Notes: a model not told the origin generated them from the letters alone. A DNA stretch of 64,000 nt from Pseudidiomarina sp. CB1 (GCF_024752025.1 NZ_JANTPU010000001.1:1302001-1366000), one strand, 5' to 3'; counted from the stretch's first letter, positions 1-8,653 are shown. Program-made: numbers and translations.

Positions 1-120
1 GTAAGCAAGGCCTGAGCAGCCGGTGGTTTTAACACCTAACCGGATACCCTCGCCCTTACCGCGCTGTTCCAAGAACGACCGCGCACGTTGTGCGGCCGCT
101 TCGGTCATGGTAATCGCCAT
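1..120 (-). CDS. iscA: Iron-sulfur assembly protein IscA (N-terminal part, cut by window edge)
   Basis: A-type Fe-S carrier that receives clusters from the IscU scaffold and passes them to apoproteins in the cytoplasm. Forty codons are visible from the ATG at 118-120 and the frame runs off the left edge. It reads [20 protein letters not shown] and then a segment ending [10 protein letters not shown], which holds the first of the three family cysteines (Cys35); the C-terminal Cys-Gly-Cys lies outside. A GAGG ribosome site sits 5 nt before the ATG. It follows iscU by 62 bp, the usual iscRSUA order, so it is the fourth gene of that operon. Confidence 0.93.
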   Translation of the reverse strand, partial: MAITMTEAAAQRARSFLEQRGKGEGIRLGVKTTGCSGLAY

Positions 121-182
121 TACTGCCTCATTCTTGGTGCAAAAGTAGTGGTGCTAAAGTAGTGCTACAAATCGACTTAAAA

Positions 183-566
183 TTAGCCTGCGTGTTTTTT
201 CTTGTAGTCTTCCAACGCGGCTTTAATCGCGTCTTCTGCCAAGATAGAACAGTGAATTTTCACTGGCGGCAACGCTAATTCTTCAGCGATTTGCGTATTT
301 TTCAACTGCGACGCTTCTTCAATCGACTTACCTTTTACCCACTCAGTTACAAGCGAGCTTGAAGCAATTGCCGAGCCACAGCCATAAGTTTTGAATTTTG
401 CGTCTTCAATGATGCCAGCATCGTTGATTTTCAACTGCAATTTCATCACGTCACCACAGGCTGGTGCGCCGACCATACCGGTCACTACCGATGGGTCGTT
501 CTTGTCGAAGCCGCCCACATTCCGTGGGTTTTCATAATGGTCGATTACTTTTTCACTGTATGCCAT
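183..566 (-). CDS. iscU: Fe-S cluster assembly scaffold IscU
   Basis: Scaffold on which IscS-derived sulfur and iron are built into [2Fe-2S] clusters before HscA/HscB-assisted transfer. The 127-residue length is typical. The three ligand cysteines are Cys37 (in APACGD, with Asp39), Cys63 (in YGCGS) and Cys106 (in KIHCSIL). The HscA recognition motif LPPVK lies at 99-103. The ATG at 566 follows an AGAGGTG ribosome site. It lies 15 bp downstream of iscS in the same operon and should share IscR control. Confidence 0.98.
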   Translation of the reverse strand: MAYSEKVIDHYENPRNVGGFDKNDPSVVTGMVGAPACGDVMKLQLKINDAGIIEDAKFKTYGCGSAIASSSLVTEWVKGKSIEEASQLKNTQIAEELALPPVKIHCSILAEDAIKAALEDYKKKHAG

Positions 567-581
567 AACACTTCACCTCTC

Positions 582-1796
582 TTAGTGTGCCGCCCACTCA
601 ACGGTGTCCAAATCAACGCCGTCTTTGTACATTTCCCATAGGGGCGACATGTCGCGCAAGCGACCAATTGATTTCTGAATTTGCTCTACTGCGTGGTCCA
701 CTTCTTCTTCAGTTGTGAAGCGACCAAAGCTGAAACGAATTGAGCTGTGCGCTAATTCGTCATTGCGGCCTAAGGCACGCAACACGTATGAAGGCTCAAG
801 GCTTGCTGAGGTACAGGCTGAACCTGAAGAAACCGCTAGGTCTTTCAGTGCCATGATCAGGCTTTCACCTTCAACGAAGTTAAAACTAATATTGAAGATA
901 TGCGGCACGCCATGCTCTTGCGAGCCGTTTACGTACACTTCTTCGATGTCTTTTACGCCATTCCATAGGCGGTCACGCAAGGCACGGAAGCGCTCACGCT
1001 CGGCAGCCATTTCTTCTTTTGCGATGCGAGCAGCTTCGCCCATACCGACGATCTGGTGCGTTGCTAAGGTACCTGAACGCATACCACGCTCATGACCACC
1101 ACCGTGCATTTGCGCGTTTAGGCGAATACGCGGACGACGGCGAACATACAAGGCACCGATGCCTTTCGGGCCATACATTTTGTGACCAGAAAAGCTCATC
1201 AAATCGACCGGCAACGACTGTAAATCGATGTCGATTTTACCAGCGCTCTGTGCTGCGTCGACATGGAAAATAGTCTTATTCTCGCGACACAAGTTTCCGA
1301 TAGTCTCGATATCTTGAATCACGCCAATTTCGTTATTCACATGCATAACGCTGACCAAAACAGTGTCTTCGCGCAACGCCGCTTTAAACACGTCGAGGTC
1401 AAGCAAACCGTCTTCTTTTACGTCTAAATAGGTAACTTCAAAACCTTCGCGCTCAAGCTGGCGACAAGTATCAAGCACAGCTTTATGCTCAGTTTTAACC
1501 GTAATGATGTGTTTACCTTTTTTCTGGTAAAACTCTGCAGCGCCTTTGATGGCCAAGTTGTCAGATTCTGTTGCACCTGAGGTGAAAACAATTTCACGCG
1601 GATCGGCATTGACCAAGTCAGCAATCTGGTTACGAGCGATATCGATCGCTTCCTCTGCCTGCCAACCAAAACGGTGCGAACGTGATGCCGGGTTACCAAA
1701 CTGACCATCTGGCGTTAGGAACTGGATCATCTTCTCAGCCACACGTGGGTCAACTGGCGTGGTTGCTGCGTAATCAAAATAAATCGGTAATTTCAT
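582..1796 (-). CDS. iscS: Cysteine desulfurase IscS
   Basis: PLP enzyme that converts cysteine to alanine and hands the persulfide to IscU, TusA and other acceptors. At 404 residues it is full length. Visible active-site residues are His104 (KTEHKAV), Asp180 ([10 protein letters not shown]), the PLP lysine Lys206 (SGHKMYGP) and the mobile-loop Cys328 (SSGSACTSA). A GAGGAG site precedes the ATG. Second gene of iscRSUA. No csdA is present in the window, so this desulfurase is a possible partner of the CsdE-like protein at 13.4 kb; that is inference. Confidence 0.98.
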   Translation of the reverse strand: MKLPIYFDYAATTPVDPRVAEKMIQFLTPDGQFGNPASRSHRFGWQAEEAIDIARNQIADLVNADPREIVFTSGATESDNLAIKGAAEFYQKKGKHIITVKTEHKAVLDTCRQLEREGFEVTYLDVKEDGLLDLDVFKAALREDTVLVSVMHVNNEIGVIQDIETIGNLCRENKTIFHVDAAQSAGKIDIDLQSLPVDLMSFSGHKMYGPKGIGALYVRRRPRIRLNAQMHGGGHERGMRSGTLATHQIVGMGEAARIAKEEMAAERERFRALRDRLWNGVKDIEEVYVNGSQEHGVPHIFNISFNFVEGESLIMALKDLAVSSGSACTSASLEPSYVLRALGRNDELAHSSIRFSFGRFTTEEEVDHAVEQIQKSIGRLRDMSPLWEMYKDGVDLDTVEWAAH

Positions 1797-1826
1797 TCAG
1801 TGCTACTCCTCACGTTGTCAGACAGC

Positions 1827-2315
1827 TTATAACTGACAATTCAGTGCAATTTGTTGCTCGCGTTTCTTTTGCTCCGCGATTTGCGCATTTTGGCGCTCGG
1901 CGACTTCGTTGATATCGCGTTGCTTGACCAGTTCAGCCAAGCTAATGTTCGCCAAGAAGTCTTCAATACGATCACTTAAATTCGACCATAGCGAATGGGT
2001 TAAGCAACGGCTGCCACCTTGGCATCCGCCCTTGCCGCCACACCGTGTGGCGTCAATGCTCTCATCCACCGCTTGTATCACTGCGCTAATCGAGATCTGA
2101 TGCGGTGCATAACCCAAGCGATAACCACCGCCAGGCCCCCGCACACTGCTCACGAGTCCTTGCTTACGCAGGCGCGCGAACAATTGTTCAAGATAGCTAA
2201 GTGAAATTCCTTGCCGCTCAGAAATATCTGCCAGCGGCACGGGTCCTTGTTCTGTATGTAACGCAACATCAAGCATTGCAGTTACGGCATATCGCCCTTT
2301 CGAGGTTAAGCGCAT
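1827..2315 (-). CDS. iscR: Fe-S responsive transcriptional regulator IscR
   Basis: Rrf2-family repressor whose [2Fe-2S] form represses its own isc operon. The start chosen is the ATG at 2315, giving [11 protein letters not shown], because it matches the family N-terminus and has a GGAGG site 9 nt upstream; an in-frame extension to 2354 would run into the promoter. The 162-residue protein has an N-terminal winged helix (about 1-70) and cluster ligands Cys92, Cys98, Cys104 and His107. An IscR-type palindrome sits 38 bp upstream, so autoregulation as in other proteobacteria is likely. Confidence 0.97.
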   Translation of the reverse strand: MRLTSKGRYAVTAMLDVALHTEQGPVPLADISERQGISLSYLEQLFARLRKQGLVSSVRGPGGGYRLGYAPHQISISAVIQAVDESIDATRCGGKGGCQGGSRCLTHSLWSNLSDRIEDFLANISLAELVKQRDINEVAERQNAQIAEQKKREQQIALNCQL

Positions 2316-2344
2316 AGCTTTATTTCCTCCATCGTTATGCCGTA

Positions 2345-2377
2345 ATTTTCGCATTCCCGACTATTTTAGTCAAGTAT
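2345..2377 (-). promoter_or_regulatory. isc operon promoter with IscR type-1 operator
   Basis: On the minus strand 2353-2377 reads ATACTTGACTAAAATAGTCG followed by GGAAT. This fits the type-1 IscR consensus (GACT, four A/T-rich bases, AGTC). A -35 hexamer TTGACT lies inside the operator, and 17 bp on is an extended -10-like TGCGAAAAT (hexamer 2345-2350). The repressor would sit on the -35 box. The match is by eye. Confidence 0.8.
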
Positions 2378-2457
2378 TCTGAAGAGCCGTTATTCGTTGT
2401 TCGTGCGTTCGGCTGCGCCTCACTGTTCGTCCGCTCACTGCGTTCGCTGTTCGGCGG

Positions 2458-2545
2458 GTAGCCCGTGGTTCTACCACGGGTCCAACCTGACGTTTTGACC
2501 ATGTCCGTTCAATTCGGTATACCCCGTGGTGAAACCACGGGCTAC
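2458..2545 (+). repeat. REP doublet (REPIN-like) copy 1
   Basis: An 88-bp element between iscR and trmJ. The left arm is GTAG plus stem CCCGTGGT, loop TCT, stem ACCACGGG. The right arm is the inverted version ending CTAC, with loop GAA. The core between them, in plus orientation, contains CCTGACGTTTTGACCATG and GTTCAATTCGG. It is flanked on the left (about 2391-2457) by TTCGTTGTTCG-type sequence, including a 23-bp stretch at 2432-2454 that recurs at 43143-43165, and on the right by GAATAACGAATAGCG. Confidence 0.9.
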
Positions 2546-2561
2546 GAATAACGAATAGCGA

Positions 2562-3281
2562 TTAACGCTTTTGGTTTTGCTTATCGATTGAGGCGAGGAT
2601 GCCGCGCAGAATATTGAGCTCATTTGCTTCTGGCCTTGCTCGGGTGAACAAGCGCCTTAGCTTTGCCATTACCTGACCTGGGTGCTGCTTAATGATAAAG
2701 CCGGTATCCGTCAGAGTACTCTCAAGATGCACGTAAAACCGCTCGAGGTCTTCAGTAAGTGGATACTCACTTTCGGCAGTACCCGGCTGTTTATCTGCTT
2801 CAAGCCACTGCATGCGTATCTCGTAGGCAAGGGTTTGTACCGCCATAGCGAGGTTTAACGAACTGTAATCCGGATTGGTAGGAATGTGCACATGATGTGT
2901 ACATTGTTGCAGCTCTTCGTTGGTGAGCCCGCTGCTTTCTCGGCCAAAAACGAGGGCCACTTTGTAATTGGCGCTCTCGGCAAGTGCTTGCCCTGCCGCT
3001 TCGCGAGGGCCGAGTAGTGGCCAATCAAGCGTGCGATTGCGTGCGCTAGTGCCAATGACCATGCCGCAGTCAGCGATAGCGTCACTCAGATTATCGACAA
3101 TAGATGCGCCATGTAGCACATCCGTTGCGCCAGCCGCCAACGCCGAGGCATGGCTATCGGGAGCCTGCACAGGATCCACTAAGGTTAGCTCTGATAACCC
3201 CATCGTTTTCATCGCCCGCGCCACCGAACCAATATTGCCGGTGTGCGAGGTATTGACGAGAACAATACGTATATTTTTCAT
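2562..3281 (-). CDS. trmJ: tRNA (cytidine/uridine-2'-O-)-methyltransferase TrmJ
   Basis: SPOUT-fold SAM-dependent enzyme that 2'-O-methylates position 32 of several tRNAs. The ATG at 3281 is chosen ([18 protein letters not shown]) because GGAG lies 9 nt upstream; a TTG five codons earlier is possible. The N-terminal [19 protein letters not shown] and the knot segment with [16 protein letters not shown] and [10 protein letters not shown] are family hallmarks. At 239 residues it is close to the usual 245. It is next to iscR, a conserved gammaproteobacterial neighbourhood. Confidence 0.95.
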   Translation of the reverse strand: MKNIRIVLVNTSHTGNIGSVARAMKTMGLSELTLVDPVQAPDSHASALAAGATDVLHGASIVDNLSDAIADCGMVIGTSARNRTLDWPLLGPREAAGQALAESANYKVALVFGRESSGLTNEELQQCTHHVHIPTNPDYSSLNLAMAVQTLAYEIRMQWLEADKQPGTAESEYPLTEDLERFYVHLESTLTDTGFIIKQHPGQVMAKLRRLFTRARPEANELNILRGILASIDKQNQKR

Positions 3282-3306
3282 CGTGCGATGCTCCAATCTT
3301 TGAACC

Positions 3307-3329
3307 GTAGCCCGCAGTTCTACTGCGGG
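3307..3329 (+). repeat. Single REP arm, GCAGT stem variant
   Basis: A GTAG foot followed by CCCGCAGT, loop TCT, ACTGCGGG. The stem differs from the majority CCCGTGGT/ACCACGGG form on both sides, so pairing is kept. It sits upstream of trmJ, just outside the 19-bp and 11-bp tandem arrays. Confidence 0.85.
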
Positions 3330-3340
3330 GGGCGGCGAAA

Positions 3341-3393
3341 CTACCTTGTATCCCTGAAACTACCGTGTATCCCTGAAACTACCGTGTATCCCC
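3341..3393. repeat. 19-bp tandem repeat, 2.8 copies
   Basis: Units at 3341-3359, 3360-3378 and a partial 3379-3393 follow CTACCGTGTATCCCTGAAA; the first unit has one substitution. It lies between the single REP arm and the 11-bp array in the trmJ-suhB gap. No coding function is apparent. Confidence 0.85.
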
Positions 3394-3404
3394 GTTGTTT
3401 GCTA

Positions 3405-3482
3405 CCCGTACTAGAAGTACGGGCTACGTACGGGCTACGTACGGGCTACGTACGGGCTACGTGCGGGCTACGTACGGGCTAC
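3405..3482. repeat. REP arm (GTACT variant) expanded into six 11-bp tandem units
   Basis: Positions 3405-3427 form a REP arm with stem CCCGTACT / AGTACGGG and a CTAC foot. Its outer half, GTACGGGCTAC, is then repeated head to tail: six units from 3417 to 3482, with one substitution in unit five (GTGCGGGCTAC). The last unit supplies the stop codon of suhB at 3479-3481. The array looks like local slippage expansion from one REP end. Confidence 0.9.
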
Positions 3483-4279
3483 TTCATGCTGCTCGGTAAA
3501 TGTGGGCGTGCTTTGCTTAAAATTCCCTGCACGACCTTGGGGTTACCGGCAACGACGTGCCCGCTTTGCATAAAGCCATGACCGCCCGCAAAGTCAGTCA
3601 CCAGACCGCCCGCTTCACGTACGATCAAACCGCCCGCAGCGATGTCCCATGGCTGCAAACTGAATTCCCAGAAACCGTCCATCCGACCTGCAGCAACATA
3701 CACCAAGTCCAGTGCAGCAGCACCGGCGCGGCGCATGTCGGCAGTCTGCTCGAACAAGCTACCAAAAACATTCTGGTAATTCTCAACAAGGTCTTTGCGC
3801 TTAAACGGAAAGCCTGTCGCTAATAGCGCACCATTCAAATCACGCTGTTTGGTCACACGAATACGCTTACCATTTAGCTGAGCGCCAGCACCACGGCTGG
3901 CCGAGAACAGTTCTTCGCGCAACGGATCATAAACGACCGCAGCCTGAACTGTGCCTTTATGTAAGTAAGCGATTGAGATTGCGAAATGCGGGATACCGCG
4001 CAGGTAATTGGTGGTGCCATCGAGCGGATCGATAATCCACTGATGCTCAGGGGTTGCACCCTCATGTGCACCGCTCTCCTCAGCTAAGAAGCTGTGATCT
4101 GGGTACGTTTTCTGAATTGTACGAATAATCGCTTGCTCAGCTGCTTTGTCAATTTCAGTGACGAAATCGTGCTGGCTTTTGGCTTGAATATTCAGGTCAG
4201 CTTCAACGCCGAAATTCTTACTCAAAATTTTGCCGGCCGCACGCGCAGCGCGCACCGCGATGTTTAACATGGGATGCAT
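3479..4279 (-). CDS. suhB: Inositol-1-monophosphatase family protein SuhB
   Basis: Mg2+-dependent phosphatase fold. In E. coli SuhB also works with Nus factors in rRNA transcription antitermination. The ATG at 4279 gives MHPMLNIAVRAARAAGK, the family N-terminus. Metal-binding residues are visible: Glu67 (LAEESG), Asp84 and Asp87 (WIIDPLDGTTN) and Asp212 (WDIAAGG). At 266 residues it is full length. Its UAG stop lies in the last unit of the 11-bp array. It is co-directional with trmJ, whereas in E. coli the two are divergent, and it has REP elements on both sides. Confidence 0.96.
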   Translation of the reverse strand: MHPMLNIAVRAARAAGKILSKNFGVEADLNIQAKSQHDFVTEIDKAAEQAIIRTIQKTYPDHSFLAEESGAHEGATPEHQWIIDPLDGTTNYLRGIPHFAISIAYLHKGTVQAAVVYDPLREELFSASRGAGAQLNGKRIRVTKQRDLNGALLATGFPFKRKDLVENYQNVFGSLFEQTADMRRAGAAALDLVYVAAGRMDGFWEFSLQPWDIAAGGLIVREAGGLVTDFAGGHGFMQSGHVVAGNPKVVQGILSKARPHLPSSMK

Positions 4280-4378
4280 ACCAATATACCTGTGCTGTGA
4301 AAGAACAATTTTGTGGCCGCGGATTATACTCGCTTCGCTCGTTAAAAGCAAAAGCGTTGTGTGTTGTCGTGCGTTCGA

Positions 4379-4507
4379 GTAGCCCGTGGTTCTACCACGG
4401 GTTTAATCGGACGTTTTTACCATTTACATCGAATTCGGCCCCCCCCGTAGTAGAACTGCGGGCTACACGGTCGTTTCGGTATACCCCGTGGTAGAACCAC
4501 GGGCTAC
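4379..4507 (+). repeat. REP triplet (three arms) copy 3
   Basis: Three hairpin arms at 4379-4402, 4444-4466 and 4484-4507 in the suhB/DUF3545 divergent gap. The first arm has a GTAG foot and the last ends CTAC. The middle arm is a GTAGT/ACTGC hybrid with one G-T wobble. The first spacer is a diverged core (CGGACGTTTTTACCATTT ... GAATTCGG); the second spacer repeats its end (TTTCGGTATA). The right flank holds CGAATAACGAATAACG. This repeat plus a promoter-like stretch (TTGCGC 4581-4586, TATAAG 4605-4610) fills the 344-bp gap 4280-4623. Confidence 0.85.
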
Positions 4508-4623
4508 CCGATCGAACTGCGCAGCGGACGAATAACGAATAACGCGCTTGTATTTTTTATCGCCAGGTGTTATTAAAGTGTTGCGCTATGCCTAAAATAA
4601 CAACTATAAGCTAGGAGGATCCC

Positions 4624-4794
4624 ATGGATCATTCAGAAGAGCTAAACGGTGTTGAAGCAAAACAGAACAAGTCACGTCGAGTAAAACGCAAGTGGCGGGA
4701 AATTGAAGCGCTTAAGGAAAAATATCGGTTACGAGATGAGCTGAAGGACATGGATTACGGTCTCGATCTTGAACTCGATGAACTCGAATTCTAA
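4624..4794 (+). CDS. Small DUF3545-family protein
   Basis: A 56-residue protein starting at the ATG at 4624 with an excellent AGGAGG site at 4613-4618. After an acidic start it has a basic patch (SRRVKRKWREIEALKEKYRL) and an acidic, leucine-rich tail (DYGLDLELDELEF). I recognise the KRKWREIEAL core and the acidic end as the DUF3545 pattern of marine gammaproteobacteria. No function is known to me; the charge layout suggests a short helical adaptor or nucleic-acid-associated protein, but that is guesswork. A candidate promoter is TTGCGC, 18 bp, TATAAG. It is divergent from suhB and converges on ung. Confidence 0.8.
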   Translation: MDHSEELNGVEAKQNKSRRVKRKWREIEALKEKYRLRDELKDMDYGLDLELDELEF

Positions 4795-4797
4795 ATG

Positions 4798-4885
4798 GTA
4801 ACCCGTGGTTCTACCACGGGGTATGCCGAATCCAACGTACATGGTCGAAAAATACGGTGAATCCCGTGGTAAAACCACGGGCTAC
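4798..4885 (-). repeat. REP doublet copy 4, core in minus orientation
   Basis: An 88-bp element filling the convergent gap between the DUF3545 gene and ung. The left foot is GTAA and the right foot CTAC; the right loop is AAA. The core reads on the minus strand (CGACCATG, ATTCGG). It begins 3 bp after the DUF3545 stop, and its right foot contains the ung stop codon. Confidence 0.9.
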
Positions 4886-5535
4886 CATTGAATCGGCTTG
4901 CTAAGTAGTTCGTTGGTGCGTTTGAAATGACCACAGGCCAGAAAGCCTCTGTGCGCCGATAACGGCGAGGGGTGGACCGCGGTCAATACATGGTGGCGTT
5001 GTCGATCGATCAACGCTCCTTTCTTCTGCGCGTGTGCGCCCCAAAGCAAAAACACGACCCCTTCACAGTGCGCATTAATTTTCTCGATAACGCTATCGGT
5101 AAAACGTTCCCAGCCCCAACTGGCGTGCGAATGTGCTTTCCCGTCTTCCACGGTCAATACGGTATTCAACAACAACACGCCCTGCTCAGCCCAATGCGTT
5201 AAATCGCCATGTTCGGGCGGCTGATAATCCGGGTAGTCGTGTTGTATCGCCTTATAAATGTTGCGCAATGACGGCGGCAGTTTGACGCCTTGCGGTACGG
5301 AGAAACATAGCCCATGAGCTTGCCCTGGACCGTGATACGGGTCTTGGCCGAGGATCACCACTTTCAGCTCTGCTAACGGTGTTAAGCGAAACGCATGAAA
5401 GACCTCTGCAGCGGGTGGATAAATGCGCTTGCCACTTTCTCGTTCCGTTTTCACGCGATTGAGTAGCGTCTGAAAATACGGCTGTTGCTTTTCTTCCGCT
5501 AACACGTCGCTCCAGTTTTTTACGGTAACCAACAC
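4882..5535 (-). CDS. ung: Uracil-DNA glycosylase (family 1)
   Basis: Removes uracil from DNA as the first step of base-excision repair. The catalytic water-activating Asp65 lies in [18 protein letters not shown] (63-80). The second motif [10 protein letters not shown] starts at His188, and [10 protein letters not shown] lies between them. At 217 residues the length is normal. The start is a GTG at 5535 with AAGGAG 4 nt upstream. The protein ends KPIQW, and its UAG stop (4882-4884) is provided by the foot of REP copy 4. Confidence 0.97.
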   Translation of the reverse strand: MLVTVKNWSDVLAEEKQQPYFQTLLNRVKTERESGKRIYPPAAEVFHAFRLTPLAELKVVILGQDPYHGPGQAHGLCFSVPQGVKLPPSLRNIYKAIQHDYPDYQPPEHGDLTHWAEQGVLLLNTVLTVEDGKAHSHASWGWERFTDSVIEKINAHCEGVVFLLWGAHAQKKGALIDRQRHHVLTAVHPSPLSAHRGFLACGHFKRTNELLSKPIQW

Positions 5536-5606
5536 GTTCTCCTTCGCCCCTTTTGGAACTTTTGCGGTATCATGAAGCCATTCATATTAACAATCTGGGG
5601 CTCTGT

Positions 5607-6389
5607 ATGTCAGCAACAAACGACTACCCACCCATTAGCGTTTTCATTATTACTTTAAATGAAGCAGCGCACTTAGATGAGGTTTTAGAAAGCGTTCGCG
5701 GCGTTGAAGAAATTGTCGTCATCGACTCAGGTTCTACCGACCGTACCCTTGAAATCGCGGCAGCGCATGGTGCCCGAATCGTCCACAACGACTGGCCTGG
5801 TTACGCTAAACAAAAAGAGTTTGGTATTCAACAATGCACACACAACTGGATCCTAAACCTTGATGGCGACGAAGTCCTTCCCGCTGGCGGTTTGCAAATG
5901 ATTCGGGAACGCATTGCCCAAGGCGATATCAACGGCATCTGGATCCACCACGACGATATTTTTATGGGACATAGCTTACATAAAGCGCGTCATCATAAGT
6001 ACCGCCGTGTGTACCGTAAAGACAAATGCCACATGAATACGGATGTTTTAGTGCACGAGCATATTGAAGTTGAACCGCCGCTGGCCTATTTGCCCATTTA
6101 TCTAAAGCATTACGGTTACGATACTGCGCATGGCTACATGGACAAGCTTAATAGTTACTCGTTGCTGAAAGCACAACAACGCGAAGAACAAGGACGGCCT
6201 TGCAGTTTACCGCGGTTACTGCTTATCTTTCCGGTGATGTTTTTAAAGTTTTATTTAGGCAGGCAAATGATTTGGTCGGGATGGCGAGGTTTTATCAAAG
6301 CTAATATTGATGCCTTTCACTTTTTTCTGACCGAAGCCAAGCTCTATGAAATGGCCTACCGACGGAAGCGCGAACGCGATAAACAATAG
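5607..6389 (+). CDS. Family 2 glycosyltransferase, WaaE/KdtX-like
   Basis: Cytoplasmic glycosyltransferase of the type that adds a hexose to the lipopolysaccharide inner core. The ATG at 5607 (MSATNDYPPISVFIITLNEA) is preferred over an upstream TTG. The GT-A fold is shown by SVFIITLNEAAHLDEVL, EEIVVIDSGSTDRTLEIA and the metal-binding LNLDGDE. The C-terminal part (KFYLGRQMIWSGWRGF) is the hydrophobic membrane-associated tail of the family. At 260 residues it fits WaaE-like enzymes. It stands alone here, divergent from ung and ended by a strong hairpin, so the acceptor cannot be read from context. Confidence 0.85.
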   Translation: MSATNDYPPISVFIITLNEAAHLDEVLESVRGVEEIVVIDSGSTDRTLEIAAAHGARIVHNDWPGYAKQKEFGIQQCTHNWILNLDGDEVLPAGGLQMIRERIAQGDINGIWIHHDDIFMGHSLHKARHHKYRRVYRKDKCHMNTDVLVHEHIEVEPPLAYLPIYLKHYGYDTAHGYMDKLNSYSLLKAQQREEQGRPCSLPRLLLIFPVMFLKFYLGRQMIWSGWRGFIKANIDAFHFFLTEAKLYEMAYRRKRERDKQ

Positions 6390-6393
6390 CGAA

Positions 6394-6421
6394 GCGAGCC
6401 TACCCGCTCGGGTAGGCTCGC
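6394..6421. terminator. Bidirectional hairpin terminator
   Basis: A perfect 12-bp stem GCGAGCCTACCC / GGGTAGGCTCGC with a GCTC loop lies between the convergent glycosyltransferase and S9 peptidase genes. The flanking GAA/TTC bases extend it slightly. The T-tract is weak on both sides. Confidence 0.8.
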
Positions 6422-6428
6422 ACTTCGT

Positions 6429-8453
6429 TTATTCTGCGGCTTCCCCGCCGTATTTGTTAAACCAATGCAAAATGTACGCTACCTTACCAATCAAATTCGA
6501 GGGTCGACTGTAGATGCCATGCGGAGCATCCGGCACCCGTACCATCGCAGTGTCGACGCCTTGCAACTTGAGCGCCTGATAATACTGCTCAGACTCTGAA
6601 ATTGGCGTGCGATAATCAGCCTCACCAGTTAACAACATGGTCGGCGTGGTCACGTTGCCAACGTAGCTGATCGGCGAATACTTGAGGTAATGCTCTGGAT
6701 TCTCCCAAGGTAAAGCAGGGAACCAATACTTGGTGAAGTAGCTGTACGCATCTGCGGTGAGCACAAAGCTGTACCAGTTGATCACCGGCTTCGCTACCAC
6801 AGCAGCGCGGAAACGATCGGTATGACCGACGATCCAAGCGGTAAGCACGCCACCGCCGCTACCGCCGGTAACATACAAGCGCTCTTCATCAATGAAACCT
6901 TTGTCGACCACAGCGTCAACACCGTCCATTAGGTCATCATAATCTTGACTTGGATAGTTATGATGAATTTCTTGCGCAAATTCCTCACCATAGCTGGTGC
7001 TTCCGCGTGGATTGGTATAGAGCACAACATTGCCGGCTGCCGCCATCAACTGCACTTCGGCCGAAAAAGTTTCAGCGTAAGCAGTGTGCGGACCACCGTG
7101 GATCTCGAGAATCAACGGGTACTTTTTGCTCTTATCGAAGTTCGGCGGGTACACAATCCAGCCTTGGATTTGGTAATCACCGTGCTTCGAGTCATACCAA
7201 ATTTCTTCGACCTTACCGAGTTCTTTGTGCGCAAATAGGTCTTCATTCAACTGCGTTAGCTGCTGTGTTTTCCCACCACGCTGTAAGACTAAGTCGGCTG
7301 GGCGTTGCGCGTTTGCTTCGGTGAAAACCAAAGTATCGTTCGCCGCTACATCAAAGTCGCCACCGCTATATGGACGTCCATAGCTGAGACCACCCATGCG
7401 GTCGGTCAGTTGTTGGCGCTCACCATTTAGGCTTTGCTTAACGATATGTCCGTTGCCATGCCGATCATAACTGAAATAAACAGCTTTACTGTCTGGTGAC
7501 CACTGCACATCGCTAACGCTGTAATCGAGGTTACTGGTCAGCAGCTTAGGCGCTTTGGCGTTCAAATCCATAACGTAGAGCTGCGTCAGTTGATAACTCA
7601 TTTTCTCGTCGTCATTGCCAAGCCAAGCGAGCTTCGTGCCATCCGGACTCATCGTGGGCGAACGATCGGGTCCGTTACGATCGGTGAGTTGGCTAATTTC
7701 TTGGCTGGTGACATTAACGCTATAAAGATCAGAGTTTTGCGGCTGATCAAACGCGTCTTCGCGAAGATTTGCCGAGAAAATAATACTATTATTGCCGTTC
7801 CAAGCTAAATTACCGCCATGATGGTAGTCACCGTGTGTGATTTGGCGCGGTGTACCGCCGTCGGCTGGCATCACATAGATTTGCGTATAGCCATCTTTGG
7901 CATAACCAGCGCCGTCAAAACGATACTGCTCTTTGTCGATGTATTTCGGTGGCTCCGCCCATTTGGCACCTTCTGGGGCCTTCGGCAGGCTAACGGGTGG
8001 CGCGGAAGGCTCAGGTGTGAACATGGTAAATGCCAGCCATTCGCCATTGGGCGACCAACTTAAGTTGCTGGGCGAGCCAGTTAAGCGGGTGACTGGTGCG
8101 TGTCGTTGGCTGTCGGTCCAGTACAAGTGGATTTGGTTGCTGCCGCTGCGATTGGATACGAACGCAAGCGTTTTGCCATCCGGCGACCAGGTCTGCGAGT
8201 GATCGTTGGCGTCACCACCGAGCAAAGGTCGTAATTCACCACTTGCATCAACGCGCCATAGTGCGCCGTAGCGACGGTCGGTCATGATATCCATGTAGTT
8301 TCTGATGAATACGGTATAGTCACCACTTGGATGTACGGTTGGTGCACTGGCGTATTCGAGCTGGAAGACATCTTCGGATTGGAAGATGTTTTGTTCAGTA
8401 GCTGCGGCGCTGGTCGTTGCCAGCGCCAGCATCATTCCGATGGTAGTTTTCAT
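6429..8453 (-). CDS. Exported S9-family prolyl oligopeptidase-like peptidase
   Basis: Serine peptidase with an N-terminal beta-propeller and a C-terminal alpha/beta-hydrolase domain; family members cleave short peptides, here probably in the periplasm. The ATG at 8453 gives a clear signal peptide (MKTTIGMMLALATTSAAA, cleavage near TEQ). Propeller repeats with WSPDGK, SPNGEW, SPDGTK and SPDSKA run from about 40 to 390. The catalytic triad is Ser532 (GGSGGG), Asp613 (TGEADYRTP) and His645 (DAPHGI). Length is 674 residues. A longer in-frame start would be encoded by the adjoining REP arm and is rejected. Confidence 0.93.
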   Translation of the reverse strand: MKTTIGMMLALATTSAAATEQNIFQSEDVFQLEYASAPTVHPSGDYTVFIRNYMDIMTDRRYGALWRVDASGELRPLLGGDANDHSQTWSPDGKTLAFVSNRSGSNQIHLYWTDSQRHAPVTRLTGSPSNLSWSPNGEWLAFTMFTPEPSAPPVSLPKAPEGAKWAEPPKYIDKEQYRFDGAGYAKDGYTQIYVMPADGGTPRQITHGDYHHGGNLAWNGNNSIIFSANLREDAFDQPQNSDLYSVNVTSQEISQLTDRNGPDRSPTMSPDGTKLAWLGNDDEKMSYQLTQLYVMDLNAKAPKLLTSNLDYSVSDVQWSPDSKAVYFSYDRHGNGHIVKQSLNGERQQLTDRMGGLSYGRPYSGGDFDVAANDTLVFTEANAQRPADLVLQRGGKTQQLTQLNEDLFAHKELGKVEEIWYDSKHGDYQIQGWIVYPPNFDKSKKYPLILEIHGGPHTAYAETFSAEVQLMAAAGNVVLYTNPRGSTSYGEEFAQEIHHNYPSQDYDDLMDGVDAVVDKGFIDEERLYVTGGSGGGVLTAWIVGHTDRFRAAVVAKPVINWYSFVLTADAYSYFTKYWFPALPWENPEHYLKYSPISYVGNVTTPTMLLTGEADYRTPISESEQYYQALKLQGVDTAMVRVPDAPHGIYSRPSNLIGKVAYILHWFNKYGGEAAE

Positions 8454-8466
8454 TTTGGACTCCGAC

Positions 8467-8575
8467 GTAGCCCGCAGTTCTACTGCGGGGGAAGCTTTCA
8501 AATTACCGCTGAGATCGAACTAAATAACCTTAGTCGATCAATTTAAACTTTACCCGTAGTAGAACTACGGGCTAC
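8467..8575. repeat. REP doublet copy 5 with unrelated spacer
   Basis: Left arm 8467-8490 (GTAG foot, GCAGT/ACTGC stem) and right arm 8553-8575 (GTAGT/ACTAC stem, CTAC foot). The spacer of about 62 bp does not match the usual core. It lies upstream of the S9 peptidase and downstream of the DUF1302 terminator. The two arms carry different stem variants. Confidence 0.85.
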
Positions 8576-8612
8576 ACGTCATTTTCGCAAGTGATGTTCG
8601 ACGAATGGCACA

Positions 8613-8637
8613 AAAAAACCCGCCGAAGCGGGTTTTT
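8613..8637 (-). terminator. Rho-independent terminator of the DUF1302 gene
   Basis: Stem AAACCCGC / GCGGGTTT with a CGAA loop, followed on the minus strand by a run of seven T. It is 16 bp past the stop of the gene at 8654. Confidence 0.93.
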
Positions 8638-8653
8638 CAAATGCGTTCTGCGA

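Noticed and set aside
2458..2545. REP arms as rho-independent terminators
   Set aside because: Stems are good but no T-tract follows in either direction, and copies also lie between divergent promoters. Real terminators with T-runs are present elsewhere in the window.
3417..3482. CRISPR-like array of 11-bp repeats
   Set aside because: Units are contiguous, without spacers, and derive from a neighbouring REP arm. No cas genes are near.
8454..8501. N-terminal extension of the S9 peptidase
   Set aside because: The extra codons come from a REP arm and would bury the signal peptide.
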